Below are positions 37,501-52,500 of a stretch of DNA of 64,000 nt, one piece after another; positions within the stretch are counted from its first letter, which is position 1; each line of letters begins with the position of its first letter. The DNA lies in NCBI GenBank assembly GCA_963971285.1, contig OZ020250.1, positions 16,290,499 to 16,354,498 of the forward strand, written 5' to 3'. Below the pieces are notes generated by a model. That model searched no databases. It was not told where the DNA came from and saw nothing but the letters and a program-made list of their open reading frames with translations. A program made the translations under genes and the position numbers. The DNA comes from Astropecten irregularis (lineage: Eukaryota > Echinodermata > Asteroidea > Paxillosida > Astropectinidae).

Positions 37501-40500
37501 GGTCTTGTCAGGGCACCGCGTCACAAAATAGCAACCAGTTGGATAACGATGGATTTGGGACAAAAGCGATGATTGTAAAGAAGTTAGAGTTAAGTTATGT
37601 GTCAGAAATAGATCTGTTTAACACAACCAAGCAGTCTGCAATGTTTGTATGTTACGATTCTCTCAATGATGCTGGGCCCATCCTGTGGCAGTCCACCACT
37701 AACTGCCCGCTAGCTACATCAAAAGACCTTAACGTAATTTAGCACTTTTTTTATCAGCACACCCACTAAATTTCACACCTAGGGCTTGCTAAATTGGAAA
37801 ACCCCGGATTATTGCCTGTCTTGTATCAGGGTACTGTAAAGGCCACCATTTTTAGAGGCAGGGAGTACAAGTCAGAAGAAAAGGATATTTTTCATGAAGT
37901 AAATGGAAACAGGAAAAAAACTGAAATTCTGAGTTAAAATCTAATCAAAATAATTGGAATTCAGATTTAAATCGGAAGTTTCACATCCCTGATTACAAGT
38001 ATTTACTACATTACAATATCAACAACTTTACATGTAAGTGTTTTGTGAAATTGCCCCCTGTGCTCGGGTCAACCTGGGCACACTTTATCACTGCTCAAAA
38101 CTTAAAGCAACCCTATTATAGTTAGTATCAAACAACCATCGTACAACCTTGATCAAAGCATTAAACTTTGACCATGAAATATTTTGTTTTCTTCAGTTAC
38201 AAAATTACAACAGCCGTTCTCAAATTAGTTAATCTACTGTTTATCAGGGCAAGAATAACAAAACAGGGAAGGACAGAAATCCCCATCTGTTTAAAAAAAA
38301 AACTGAACAAATGCCAGATTTTAATCACATGGAGCTATTAGAAAATTTGCCTAAAAGCCCAATGTGATGTTGATGCTTTCAAGCAACTGCTCTCATTATG
38401 AGCCTGCCTGGAAATACAACGATCAAAGATTAAAGAAAAAGCAACTGCAACACCTGCTAAATCCTTGGAAATTAGATTTTGGAATTCCCATAACTGATAT
38501 ATTATACACACACATATGCTGATGTCATTAAGAATGGGAAACCTCTACTTAAAGTAGTTAAAGTCTTAAACTAAAAAAAAATAAAAAAAACAAAACAAAA
38601 CAAAGAACATCAGGGGCCAATTTCATAAAACTGTTAAGCACAAAAATTTGCTAAGCATGACATTTCTGTCTTAATAAAAACAGGGTTAACAACCAAATTT
38701 CCATGTGTTGTGTATCACTTGTGATTGTTCTTTGGCTGTTGTTCGCTGACCATGAATATCAAATAGAATTTTCAATGGTGGTTTGTTTTATTGGGCGAGA
38801 CATTTTTGTGCTAAGCAAATTTTTGTGCTTAACAGTTTTATGAAATTGGCCCAGCTCTGAGGTGAATTGGTGAATCCTGTGTAATTACCAACTGAATGTT
38901 AGCCACCGTTAGGTTACCATCTGACATTTCAAGTGATTTATGGCATGTACATTATATAATGTCACTGGTACTTGGCTGGCATAATTGCTTGAGCGCACAT
39001 GCATATCTGCAGTTACAGCAATTATATGGCCCTTTGAAGCTGCTCCTTCCCTCCAATCCATCAACAGACATGGAGACTGACCAACAGAACCTACATGTAC
39101 TAGGGAGCGGTCCAAACCCCATACCAGCCATCAATCTTTCCTCTAGACAGCTGAGGAGTCAAGCACTATAAAATAGCCACTATACTTGCCATATTCATTT
39201 GATTCTGTTTTTTCTTCCCCGACAATTATCCCCAGTTACCCAAGGCAGTGACCCCCCCCCACCCTTAGTAAAGATCAGACTGTGACAGCTGTGATGGCCC
39301 ATCAATCATAACCTCAACCTGAAATTTGAAATGAACTGGTTCCAATTGCCCACATCCTTAGTTTCTTCTTGCTACATTTTTTGTCTTCTTGTTGCAATAT
39401 TACATGCATTTTGTTTCTTGTTGCAACATTCTTTTGTCTTCTTGTTGCAACACTTTTTTGTCTTCTTGTTGCAACATTCTTTTGTCTTCTTGTTGCAACA
39501 CTCTTTTGTCTTCTTGTTGCAACACTCTTTTGTCTTCTTGTTGCAACATTCATTTGTCTTCTTGTTGTAAAATTATTTTGTCTTCCAGTCTTGCAACATT
39601 CTTTTGTCTTCTTCTTGCAACATTCTTTTGACCTCTTGTTGCAACACTCTTTTGTCTTCTTGTTGCAACATTCTTTTGTCTTCTTGTTGCAACATTCCTT
39701 TGTCTTCTTGTTGCAATATTCTTTTGTCTTCTTGTTGCAAAATTCTTTTGTCTTCTTGTTGCAACACTCTTTTGTCTTCTTGTTGCAACACTCTTTTGTC
39801 TTCTTGTTGCAACATTCTTTTGTCTTCTTGTTGCAACATTCTTTTGACTTCTTGTTGCAACATTCTTTTGTCTTCATGTTGCAAAATTCTTTTGTCTTCT
39901 TGTTGCAATATTCTTTTGGCTTCTTGTTGCAACACTCTTTTGTCTTCTTCTTGCAACACTCTTTTGTCTTCTTGTTGCAACATTCTTTTGACTTCTTGTT
40001 GCAAAACTCTTTTGTCTTCTTGTTGCAACACTCTTTTGTCTTCTTGTTGCAACATTCTTTTGTCTTCTTGTTGCAATATTCTTTTGTCTTCTTGTTGCAA
40101 CATTTTTGTGTCTTCTTCTTCCTCCAACATTTTTCAAAGACAATTTTCTCCCGACAGTCCTTGGAGAGGTATTGAAATACATCTTGGAAACTGGAATCGA
40201 GGCAATGACTAGGCTCTTACTAGGGACACCTGTGCAATCACATTGGCTACCTCTGCGAAGTTCCAGGGGTCGATTTCACGAAGCCCTACGACCGATCGTA
40301 TCTCGAGTTAAGAAGGATAACCCATAGTATCCTTCTTATCCTATGTAGGGTTTCAATGCATCACAAGTTCTACGATTGATAGTAAGTTACGATGAGTTTG
40401 GTGAAATCGACTCCTGGCCCTATATAAACCAACAGGTTTTTTTTTATGGTTGAACAAAATGTGATAAGCTCAAGCAATCGACAGTCAATTTGGCAAAAGA

Positions 40501-43500
40501 CCAATGTATTCAAACCAAGAACTCACATAAAAGGTGTGAAGGTCAGCTATAAAAGAAGTGTTTTTGCACTTAGTGATGTGTTCACCATCTGGTCTGGTCG
40601 TAACCATGCAATGTTCATACATTTCCAAACAGCACCGGTTGTTACCTGACTGAGTTATTGTTCAAGGACTCCGTATTAGAGCCTTGTTTCATTATTCTTA
40701 TAATTCAATTTTCTTTTCTCTTTTCCTTGAAGAGATTTATTATTCTAGCTTATATAAGAACCTCCGAAGTGCTTGTACAAATATTTGGATAGAATGCAAG
40801 GACATTTGGCTTTGAATCTCTGAGTATTTTTGGTTAGGAACTCTCGCGATTCTGTTCAAATCCCGCTCCAGTTAATCTTTGTTGGGGTTCACTTTTCAAT
40901 TCAGGCAGTTTCCCTTGTTGTCATTAATTGATGATTACACTATTAGTTTTTTTTATAATACATGTACATTGGTAACAAAAATACAAGAATGGCCTATTAA
41001 AGTTTAATATGAAAAGTCAGGAGGGCCTGACGCGTCAAGCATTTTGTAGATGTTAGGCCATTATCTTGGCTGACAACCAGGGCCCAATTTCATGGAATCC
41101 GCTACCGTTAGCAAAAATTCTTCGCTTACTGTAGCAGACTTATTTTGGTTACGGTTAGCGTATTTCACGGAAGAGTTTCCTTTTTGGTAACCGTAAGCAA
41201 GGATTCAGTGATATTTTGAGCCAATCAGGTACAAGTCGTAAATAATACAAATTTACGACAATTCTCTTAGCTCTGATTCAAGGTGCTATATTTGCTTTGG
41301 CCTCCAAGAAAACTTCCAAACAGAAAATGCAATTCAGAATCCAAAACTTCAGGGTTGACTTGGGGGGTGGGGGTTAGAGGGGCCAAAGGGCTACCTGGGC
41401 ACCTTCTTTGATGCCCAAAGAGGCGATGACAGGCATCATAATGGCCCAATTTGGGAACTTAATTTGGGAGAAGATTGGCAGAACCATTTTGGGGCGGCCA
41501 GACATCAAGCGTACAAGGTTGCAAATTACGCTAAGCTAAGGAGATCGTTACGCCATGGTTAGCCAAGGTTTAATGGGTTCACATAACTTTCTTGACATTG
41601 CCAGTCAATTGTACAAGAGCCTTCACTTCTAATCTAGGGGGACAACAAGTTTGAGCTTCAGTAGTTTTTATCAGTTTTGGGTATAAAAGTCTTTGTGGTA
41701 TCGGTAGTGTATCTTATAACATGATGAAATAAATAAAGTTATAGGCTATTTGAAAGGAAACAAAGATTTCAAATAAAGTTTGGACTAGTGCTGTGCTTTT
41801 TATCCAGTTATCCCGGGATTGAATTATCCAGTTACAAATTTGCACTAACCGTTAACCGAAACTGAAAGGGAAAAACTGAGACCAATGTTTGGCTCATGCT
41901 CACCAACCCAAAAAGTGCTAACTATAGAATTTCAGTTAATTAATTTGTCCATTTAGCCAGGTAGTAACACACTTTTTACAAACTAGATCTAAAAGAAACA
42001 TTGTATGTACTTGATTTAAATGCTTGATCTAAAAAAAAAACATTGAAAAAAAAAAGAATTCTGAAAGTGAAGATCACATTAAAGGAGAACCATAAATCGC
42101 ACATGTCACGTATGTTGCACACGAATATATAGATTAACTGTTAACCTGAAATTTTTTGATCAGTGATTTTTGTAAAAGATACAAATTTGAAAAAAAAATA
42201 ATAATGTTTCAGTTGCTCCAGAAAACAGCTAGGAGGAGATTTGCATTTCTGTCCCAAAATCTACTCCATAATTTTCAGGATTTCAAATTTTTTTGGGGAA
42301 ACAGTTACAATAGACCTTATTTGTGTCCGGCTGTTTTCCCTCCTAAAATCTTGCCAAGTGGAATATCCCATCCTTCATCCCAACTCCCAAGCAACTGGCG
42401 CTCATGAGAAGCCAAATGGAAGACATAATTGAAATTTGGGTGGCTTTTTGCCAACGGCCCTTTTAATTTCCTCTTTACCGCACCCCAAGCAACCAGTCAT
42501 GCCCCTACCTGATGACGAAAATGATAACAACAAAAACCCCAAATCTACATCTAAAACGCAGTCAATTTGTCTAACTTAACAATCTTTAATTAGATTTCAG
42601 TCAGCATTGGCTTTTAACATCTCAACTGTGCAACCATCATTAAATCTATCGTTCTATTTAGTGTTTTGATCAACGCTACCTTCCGGGCGGCCCGTTCCTT
42701 GGGGGGAAACCACCCCACAGTCGACGATGGTCCCAACCCCTCTAGCGGTGGCAGGGGAGAGAAACACAATGCCAGAGTTTGTTGTGACACTGTAAATGTT
42801 TCGCCGCCCGGTCATGTCAACTGCTAACGATGGTTCTGACAACACCTCAAGTCTGTGACTCCATCCATCTCCGCGGTTCACTGCCGGGGCAAGCATTGTT
42901 AGGCGATGCCCCCCCCAGGCCAGGAAAAGGAGGGACTGGAGCATTGGAGAGGTTCGTGCTGGGGTAGGGTGATTGCTTTGGAGACCCCCTTCAGTGATCA
43001 GTCTCCATCATTGTTTTGTTTCCCCTCAATCTAACTGCTGTCTAGGCTTCCCGGACTTTCCCAATTTATCAAACAATTCTTTCCGAACCAACCAACACCG
43101 ACCAACCACCAAACCCCAAGCTATTAACAGGAAGAGGAAGACAACCTGGGTTGCCCTTCCATGACTAGGGGAAATTTATTTCATCGCCCAGCAATTAAGC
43201 TTACTTTGTGGAAGCACTCACACCACAACAAAGCAATCGATTTGTCTTGGAGTAGAGTGTTATTGCGGTTTCAAATTCAAACAGATTCTACTATACGGAA
43301 ATCTACTATACGAAAATTTGACCAAACAGAATGTTTGAAACCAAACAGAATGTTTGAAACCAGCAGAAATCTTGATTGTCGCTGACTAACTTTTAGTCCC
43401 TGGACATCTGGACCAAAGGACCAAAGTGCCCAGGTACGATAATACAAATTCATATTGGGAGGCTAATCATCTTTTATACTCGCAGCTGGGGAACTGAATT

Positions 43501-46500
43501 GCGAAGGATGCGGCTACAACGTGATCGAGTTGCCGACATTCATAGGTGCCCTTGGCTGCCAGCCATATCAACCCATATATGACCATGGAGCACAACCTGA
43601 GATCAAAAGTGTTGGATTGTTTTGGAGGGAGGGAAACCGGATAACCCAGAGAAGAAAAACCTCATAGCACAGGAGAAAACCAACGCACAACTCTACTCAT
43701 ATGACCCGAGCTGGGGTCAAACGGGCCACTTTCCACCCATGCGGATTGCCACCCATGGTGATGACTTCACAAAAGACTTTGATAACCTATAACCTGGTCC
43801 AAGTCCAAAGGAATACAACTCAAGGCATACTGCATAGAGCAAGACTTTGATTTTTAATAGGGGCATTCAAGGTTCCCAGCCAAAATACCCAGGAGTTTAG
43901 AGATAAAGAGGGGTGCCATTCAGGTACAGCATTGCGTTGGACTCGGGTTGAGTCAGAAAGATTCCCCAGTGTAATCTGAGGGTAGAGTTGGGTCGGGTAG
44001 ATCTTTGGCATTAAAAGCACTTAAATCAAGCCCTTCCTTAATGGGATTTTGTTTCAAAGGAAACTATCAAGTCAACAAAATTGTTTGTGTTCTCTTCAGT
44101 GTCACACTGGCTCCTCGCTGAACAGCTGTTATAAAAACTTTTCCCTTGTTCCGAATCTCTTTGGAATTCACAATGTCGATTCTAATTACCTGCTCCACTG
44201 ATCATCTCCTAATTCGTGCCCTCTGTGGGGCTTGTGCCTAGGTTTGTCTGTCAGTTCTGTTTAATAAGCAATTGCCTGACTCCGCGAAACATGGCGTTGC
44301 CACCACTGTCTACATTTGTTTGTTTGTCTCTGTTCCCCTCAATTCTACAACCGATTTTTCTTCAAGAGGAATGTCAACTTCTCATTTCAGATGCATTTTG
44401 ATGTACCTTCTCATTTTAATACCTTTCGTACAAATTTCCAATAAAAACAACAACAGCAACAAAACAAAGAAGAAACAGAATAACTTCTTCTGATGATGAC
44501 TAGAGCAAGCTAGTCGAACCGTTGAGACCTTACGAGAAGTACGAACGAAATAAGAAGTGTGAAAGTACGAATGATTCTTACATGGTGTTTCCACAAACCC
44601 ATCCACAAACCCAAAGCAAAGCCTCAAATCTTTCTAGAATAACTTCAGTTGGTTGAGCACTGTACCTCAGAGGTTACAGGTTCAAATGCCACTTTGGTCA
44701 GTTTTCTCGTTTGTACTAAAATTATGTGAAGACTGGAAGAGAGATGAAAAGTCCCTTACCTTATCAGCGGGCTCCTTGCCGGGCTTAGCACCTTCAGCGC
44801 TCGCCTCTGATCCTCCATCGGTTGTCTTGGCCCCCTCGCTGCTGTCGTCCGTCGCCTTCTCAGGATCGACGATGGTACCGGCGATTCCGCTGGCATCCAG
44901 CAGGTGGTTGTCCGTACTCATGCCCACCCGGGCCGAGTCTTCGATGCGCTTGATGTGGGTCTGGACCAGAGCCGTGGGTACCTCCTCTTTCATCTTACTG
45001 AATTCATCTGCAAAAGATTGATTAAAAAAAAAATACACAATTGGTAAAAATATGGACTCTGAGAGAAAATATCAAGGTAAATAACAGAGAAGCTTTTTTT
45101 GGTTTGTCTTTCAAAAGATATTCATTCAGAGGTGATCAAAGAAACTCAACTGAAGTGGGATTAGAACCCTCTGGACCTCTGGAATACCATACCGGTGCTC
45201 TACCAACTGTGCTATTCAGGCATGCTAGCAGTGTCCCCAAAATGTCATTTACATTTGTCCAGTTGTCAAAGGCCAAATCATCTTGTGGACCGAACCGGAC
45301 TCGAACCCAGGCTTCCAGAGGTGAAAGGCAAGGAAAGAACCGACATGCAAACCTGCCTTCTTCTCTCGTCACTCAACCGTACTCACCTATGGCGGCCCTG
45401 GCCGCAGCACTGGCTACCCTTGGGTCGACGGCCGAAGCCAAGAAGGCCACCGTGCTCATGAGTGGATTGCCTGACTGACTGAACGGAATAGGCTGGTAGC
45501 TGAGAGGTCCTACAAAGAAACAAAGGGAGAAAAACAAAATCAACAAGTTTTTTTTTGTTACATATTTCAAATCCCTTGCATGGCAGGAAATTTAACCAAC
45601 TATGCCACTTTTCTGTTTTGGGCTCCAGCTCTGGTTTTGCTTTCATTTTTCACATCCATTTTTGAAGTACAGGTACTACAAAACAAAGCCTTTGATTACA
45701 ATTTAATATTTGTGTTTTGACTAAGAACACAGAGCTTCACCCTTAAACAGAATATTCATATTTCAGCATTTTAGATGATGGAGATAAAGTATGAGGTCGT
45801 ATGCAATTTTGTTGGCGGGGTTTAGGCGGGGGACAAGCAAATTTGGACAGGATGGTTGATGTATATTCATGCCAACTTGCTGCCTGGTCCAGCCAGCAGA
45901 CGGACATACACTCATTTCGTTTTCAGAAAAGTTGTCTGAGTACACAAATTCTTCCATAACCCGGGAACGCAAGCTGAGGAGTTCAAGATAATACCAAATA
46001 TAATGGCCTTCCAAGTAGTGAAATTAACTTCATTTGGAAAATTCGTCATTTTACATGCATTTCTACTGAGTCACTGATGTATTTCTGGGTGATGTGACAA
46101 TGACTGAAATGGGTTTTATTGTACCTAGTGCATTGGGACCATCCTCCAGGTAGGCATCTTCGATGGGCAGTCGGAGGAAATGCAGGATGCATTCGTCTTG
46201 AGTACGAGAGCCCACGTGCTCTGAGACTTTGTTCCAGTCGTCACGGTACATCTCCAGGGCTTCTAGAAGGAGCAATGTCTCCTGGTCCGTCCACTCTTTG
46301 GTCACGCTGGCCGAGGTGGACTTGCCCTGCAAATGAGAAGTGGAGAAATTTCAGTCGTTTTTAAACCGTCGCGAACACATCCAAATAGTTTGTCTACTCT
46401 AACCAGCTATTAAGTGCTGAAATTTTCTGGAGCTTTGCTAGGACACCAAACATACTCTGGGTCTTTTTTTTTTCAAACGATAGCTTTGGCTCCATTTTCC

Positions 46501-49500
46501 AAACCTTAGCCAAAAACCCTTTATTTTTCAACTTGTTGCACGATAATAGTGCCAAAGCCAGAGCCAAGGCTAATAGTTAAAAAAAAAAAACAGGGGGCCT
46601 TCATTTCTCCAAATTGGTGGACTGATGTTCTTGTCATGTCACAAAACAGACCTCTGACTTAAGAAGCAAAGATGACAAATGGTGTCAAAGAAATATTCAG
46701 AGATCACTATTTTGGGGGACAAAGTCGAACCATTGCATCTCTACGTGAGGAATGATCTGCACACGGTTCAAATTTCTCCAGCCCATTTTGGTAACGGGAA
46801 CTATCGTCGAGTCATTTGTCAAAATCTGTGGAGGTCTTACCTTTGAAGACTGTGATTTCTTGGTGGCGTACAGGTCCGTGCGGAGACCAAAATTCTGTAA
46901 ATCGCCGCCGGCCTTGGCATCTTTGATGGCGCCCTTGTCCGCCAGGCTAGCAACCTGCTGCGAGGCAGACTGAGGGAGGTCAAGCCAAGAATAAAACAGA
47001 AAGACATATAACAGACACGGAAAATTGACATTACAAATGTCGTACAAATTGAACCCTGCCCAGTGAAAAAGTATCCTCCAAATTGTACGAGTTGAAGCCT
47101 GCTTATCAAGTGCATAAAAGAACATCATGTACAAGATCTCATGTTTACATTTACAAAGTTTCCACGATTCTGAAAATGAATCAGTCAAATTGCAATATTT
47201 CAAGGGTTATTAAAGGTATAATCCATGACTGGTAAAGGTTACCAAAGAACACACACACTTTCTCTGATCCAACATGTACATAAAATAATAAACATGTGAA
47301 AATTTGAGCTCCATCGGACTTCTGAGATATGAGAAAATAGCGAAAAAACCAGACTCAATTTTTCTTATAAAACATAAAGAATGGTTTTGATCTTACCCCG
47401 AGATCAAAACTGTTTTCAGTCTGTTTTACTAATTTCTGGATAAACACACCACTTCAGGAGGAAATATTTTAACGGTATGTTTGTACCTGCACTATCTTCA
47501 AATCTTGAAAGTTACAGGTAAATCTTTGAACATTTCTGTTTGGGGTATGTTACCAATCCTGTACTGTATCTTTAAAGAGAATTCCATAAAATGGTGATGA
47601 TAGCATTTTAAACAAATATAAAATAGTTAAGGCAATTACTTAAGCTTAGATGCAAAGAGAAATAAGTCTTAAAGGACATGTTCCTTCTTTGTTTTGGGGC
47701 TTTCTTTTGTCTTTTTTTGGTCTTTTACCTGCTGTGATTTTGAAGGCTGCATGGGCTGTAAACCTGAGGGCGTGTCGGCCAGTACATGGAAGTGGGAGGT
47801 CGGAGGGGGCCCCATTGGAGCGGCTCGGTTCTCTGCGTCCACCTGGTAGTTGACCAGACCCCACTGCTCCAGGAACGCGTGCACTCTGGATAGGAATGAG
47901 GAGGTCATCAGATAAAGTTACTTTCTTCAAATACCAGTAATCGTGATCAAGCATCGGTAATACGATTTACAAAAAGCCCAATCTGATCTTGAAATTGTTG
48001 AAGGGGAATGAACAAGTTGGGCCGGTTTGATGAATATGGATGACTGTACCTCATGATGGCGCAGACGTCACCAGCCAGATTCCTGCGGCAGGCAGTGAAG
48101 GTAAGATACTCCGTCGGGTTAAGGCGATACGTGTCGATCATGAAGTTACGGTACGCCATAAACCTGACAACAAAAAGACACAATTCACAAGACATTGAGA
48201 CAAGTTGAATATCAGATAACACTCATCTCTGGCTCATCTACTGCGGCCGCTTGAGAAATCTAACCGTGTCCTCTTGTCCCAGAGGTTTGCTTTGGGTGTC
48301 GGCAGTCAGATACTATCTAGCAAATGGGAGATCTTCATCGGAGCTGGTCTCCTAATCTACCCAAGGGGTATACATCATTCTGCACGACACCCATCCAAGC
48401 GAACAAACCAGTGATTTGTCCAAGATCAGACTGTTAATGTTTGTTTCACAATTTGTTTGTTTAATACTACTTCTATACTACTACTTTGTTGTATATACTT
48501 CCCAAACAAGTCTAAAGGCCACTCTAGACAAGACAAAAACGGGACTAAAAACAAACTAAGTGGAGCTAGAGGTAGGAACTGATATTCCACTTCAAGCAGT
48601 CAGGGTTGTAGGATGGAGGGAAACAGGTATCAGGAGAGGAGTTCCAAAGAGATGTGGTTGCCAGTGTAAGTGTCCCACATGTTCATTAGACAAAAATGGC
48701 ATGAGTATGGTGACTGACAATATAGAACAGGGCCAATGCAGGACCAGATAAGCTCAGTAGGTAGAGCAACCGGTACAGCGACCCAGAGGTCACAGGTTCG
48801 AACTCCCACTGAAACAGCAAGACCTCATGGCCAGACTTACACCTCAGCCGTCTTGGACTTGTTCTTGGCATTGAAGAACTCCGGCAGGGCCCGCCGCTCG
48901 ATGGCGTGGATGCTGTTGTAGTCAAACCAGGCCGAGTAGCTAGGCACGATGATGTGATGCGTCTGCTCCGTCACCTGCTCCTCCTGGGTGTCCGGAGCTT
49001 TGTTCTCCTTCTCCTCCAACTCGGCTCCGGTAACCAGGCCGACCGGTTCCCCGTTAACCTGTTCATCAAAGGAAAAAGAAATTACACATAGGCACATACA
49101 ACGGGTTTGCATTGTACATACAGGGCTTAGCACAAAAATGTGCTAAGCATGACATTTCAGTCTTAATAAAACAACCAAATATCCATGTGTTGTGTATCGC
49201 TTGTGATTGTTCTTTGAGTGTTGTTGACTGACCATGAACATCAAATGAAATTTTTAACTGTGGTTTGTTTTATTTGGCAAGACATCTCTGCGCTAAGCAA
49301 ATTTTTGTGCTTAGCAGGTCTTTGTGTACACATTCCTGCATTGTGTATGAAAGGAACAAATCAATTAGGCTTACCCTTCAATAAATTTTTTTTAATTTTT
49401 TTTTAGAGCACTTCAAAAAACCATGTGTTGGCTAGTGCTGTGCAAAATCGGGTAATTTGTTATTCGTTTCCGGAAGCAAAAAAAAATTCGGATCCGTGTT

Positions 49501-52500
49501 ATACGATTTAATCGCCTTTTAAATAAACAGTGCTAGCGGGCGGTCGTGTGTGGTCAGTGTTGAAGAATAGTGCCTGAATAAAAGCGCTGTGTTGACAGAC
49601 AGTATTGACGCGACCACAATTGGAATCTGTCTGCCTATCAGAAAATGTCTTATTACGCGCGATGTTGTGAGCATTGTATGAAGAATGAACGCACATGGTG
49701 CCACGTGCATGATGAGCGTATCCATAATATATGCCATGTGGGAGTCCTGTACAGCATGGTATAACGATCGTTGTGGTGCGCCGCTATAAATTCCACTGTA
49801 GGCTATAATATAATGTACATGAGTTTCTGGTCTCAACTCTCAATCTACGTGCCTGTTTGTGAAGAAAATAGACGGGCCATATTTTTGTGCCTGTTTGTCC
49901 GAACAAAATCAAATATGCACGGACAAATTGTCCGACCAACATAATTATGAATAAAAGCCCTTAAAATATAAAAACATAATTCATAATTATGAATAAAAGC
50001 CCTTAAAATATAAAAACAATATGCTTATTACTTCCAATTTATTATTAGTTTCGTGATAGAAAAAAACTTAATTACGCCATTAATACGCCATATTGGTTCA
50101 CTGGCCAGTGAAGTTCTACGCGTACGATGTACATGTACATAAAAAAGCCAGCACGGTAAAACTTCGGTCATTCAGCTCCGATCAAAGTCGCATGCAAATC
50201 ATGAGAAGTGGCTGTAGCCGCTACCACCATAGACTTGTGTGTAATATCAAGCCGCAGCCAAGTATTTTAGACGCGGCCTAACAACGGCAGTGTCAAGAAT
50301 TAGACGTAAGGAGAATTTGACCATAAAAACACTCGGCACACGCGGTACGCTGCATATGCAATGTGATTTTAACGAAATTCTCAATACATGTGACAGATAG
50401 AAACCCACGTGGTCTGTATTTCTGCAGGTCCATTGAGTTCACGTGCGTGAAGTTTACACTCTGTTTACACGTACGGCATGGGAGTTTATAGGCCTTCACG
50501 AACGAAGTTGTTGAAAACTTGTGCCTTTGGGGGAAACTTGTAGCAAGGCTTTTCTTCTACTCTAATATTAATAACCATATATGAGTCGAGAAATCACTTC
50601 ATCCCATGTTATGAAGCGAAGGAAAGTGTAAACAGAAAGCGCAAACCTGTCTTGTCCCATACACATACACCCAGTACACGTAGTGCAGTCTGTAGCGTAA
50701 ACCGATGGGGTTTGGTATCCTGACACAGGGGTATTTTGCAATTCATTGTGTATGATGTTTTTCCGTAGGCGGAAGGGTGCCTTGCTTAATGAAAAACCCA
50801 TGCTTGTAAGTTGTAGTTGTACATTATACCAATCGCGCTCGGAAGGTTTATTTTTATAGTAATTTTACGATGTTTTTTAGATTAAAATATACGGAACAGT
50901 GTGTTTCTACTTGGCAAAATGGACAAAATAACTGACTGTAAATTTTTTTTGCGTGAGCCAATCGTGAGCCACGGTGAGTCCATATTTTTTTGGTGTTGGT
51001 TTCGGTTAATCCTTTTGGCAAATTAGTAAACGGAAACGTTTAATCCGTGTGGGTTACTCTATATCCGAATAAAAAGCACAGCACTAGTGTTGGCCCAGGT
51101 GGGATTTCAACCCATGACCTCCTACTGTCTAGTGCAGATGTCATACCACAATACTAGAATGATTGTTCCTGTATTAAAACCCTAACATTAATATGCGGAG
51201 GATTACGACACAATTAAAAACTGCCTAATTTTTTTTTTTTTTAGGAAACTGACACAATTTTCCATTTCATGAAAATCTTCAGTGAACATGAGCGGGTAAA
51301 TGCATAATGTATACACATGCCTTGCAAAGACTATCAGTATCGCCAACAAAAGGCCAGTCAACTTGAGTGTGGGGGTCTGTCAGTAATTAGAAAGGGGAGG
51401 AGGGGTCAAGGGGTCACCTTGTCTTGGGAGTCCTCCTGCGCGTCGTCCAGTTCTTGCAACGAGCCGCCCTTGATCGGCTGCAGCTCGGTATCCCGCCCAC
51501 TGCGACTGGACACTGTATGCACAATGGTGATGGAAAGACACCGGTTACCAGCCGTGTTTTGTCACCGCGAAGCCCTCAGATTTGCAAAACACAAGGATTT
51601 AAATATAAGCGGAAAATGATGGGGGGGGGGGGGGGGCAGGAAGTGCACGGAATATGTCTGCAGTCAGATACTATCTAGCAAATGGGAGATCTTCATCGGA
51701 GCTTGTCTCCTAATCTACCCAAGGGGTATACATCATTCTGCATGACACACAACTGAAGATGAAAACTAGATCAATTTGTCAGTGGCAACACAAAGAGATA
51801 GTTTCATAGAGAGTTGCCGCACCACAAACTGAAAGTTCCATCACTTTGTCAGGCGGCAACTATCCACAGTTTGAAAACTGCGAAGCATCTTGCTGAGGGA
51901 CACAATAAAATGCAGGTTGGCCGCTGTGAGACATTATAGTTACTAATCTAGACTGGGGAAACTTTGGCTTACAAAGCATGAAGGTCAAACCCTAAAACCA
52001 GACAAAGGGTTTGCCCTACACGTAGGCAATGGAGGAAGTTGCCTTGGTGTGCCCTTCTCACATCGAAGAGTATGCTTCAGTTTCTCTCCAACAGGTACCC
52101 TTGACTCAGGCAAAAGGAGAAGACCTACGAACCTGGGACTGTCCCTCGAGGGACCCAAATTGTGTGTGACCAGTGAAATTTCCAAGGGAAATTGAAAAAG
52201 TGAAAAAGGGACAATCTTAGCTGAGAGGGTTGAGTACCTATCTTGGGAAGCTGGACTTCCTCTACGGCCGGAATTGCTGACGGATTCTCCATATCCTTTG
52301 TCAGGTCCTCTGGCTCTTCATCCCGGGGAATTCTCTTCTTCATGATTGGAGCAGGACTGCGACCCCTATTCAACAAAAGCAGCCAATCAGAAAGCAGCGT
52401 CAATAGAAAAAAAAACTTGTTTTCTTTTTGATTTATTTTCAAAAATATTATCCTATAATTTTTTTAATGTTTATTCGCCCCAAACAAGGCTCCAAAGCCA

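Larger units (their letters stand above)
37338..44759 (-). other. SMARCC intron 18 (7.4 kb)
   Basis: This is the largest intron, between two acidic, disordered-region exons, with phase 0 at both borders. It holds a family A and a family B element, the 24-bp minisatellite, two SINE fragments, a hAT-like fragment, a one-ended element and the 120-bp element. Its only notable frame is 42654-42944. Confidence 0.85.
49059..51417 (-). other. SMARCC intron 11 (2.4 kb)
   Basis: Over two thirds of this intron is the hAT-like element. A family A copy lies on one side and a tRNA-like remnant on the other. Without the insertion the intron would be about 700 bases, like its neighbours. Confidence 0.9.

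Noticed and set aside
39314..40212. Long open frames on both strands, up to 268 codons
   Set aside because: They are produced by the 24-bp minisatellite, whose period is divisible by three and lacks stops in most frames. Both strands being open at once marks this as an artefact.
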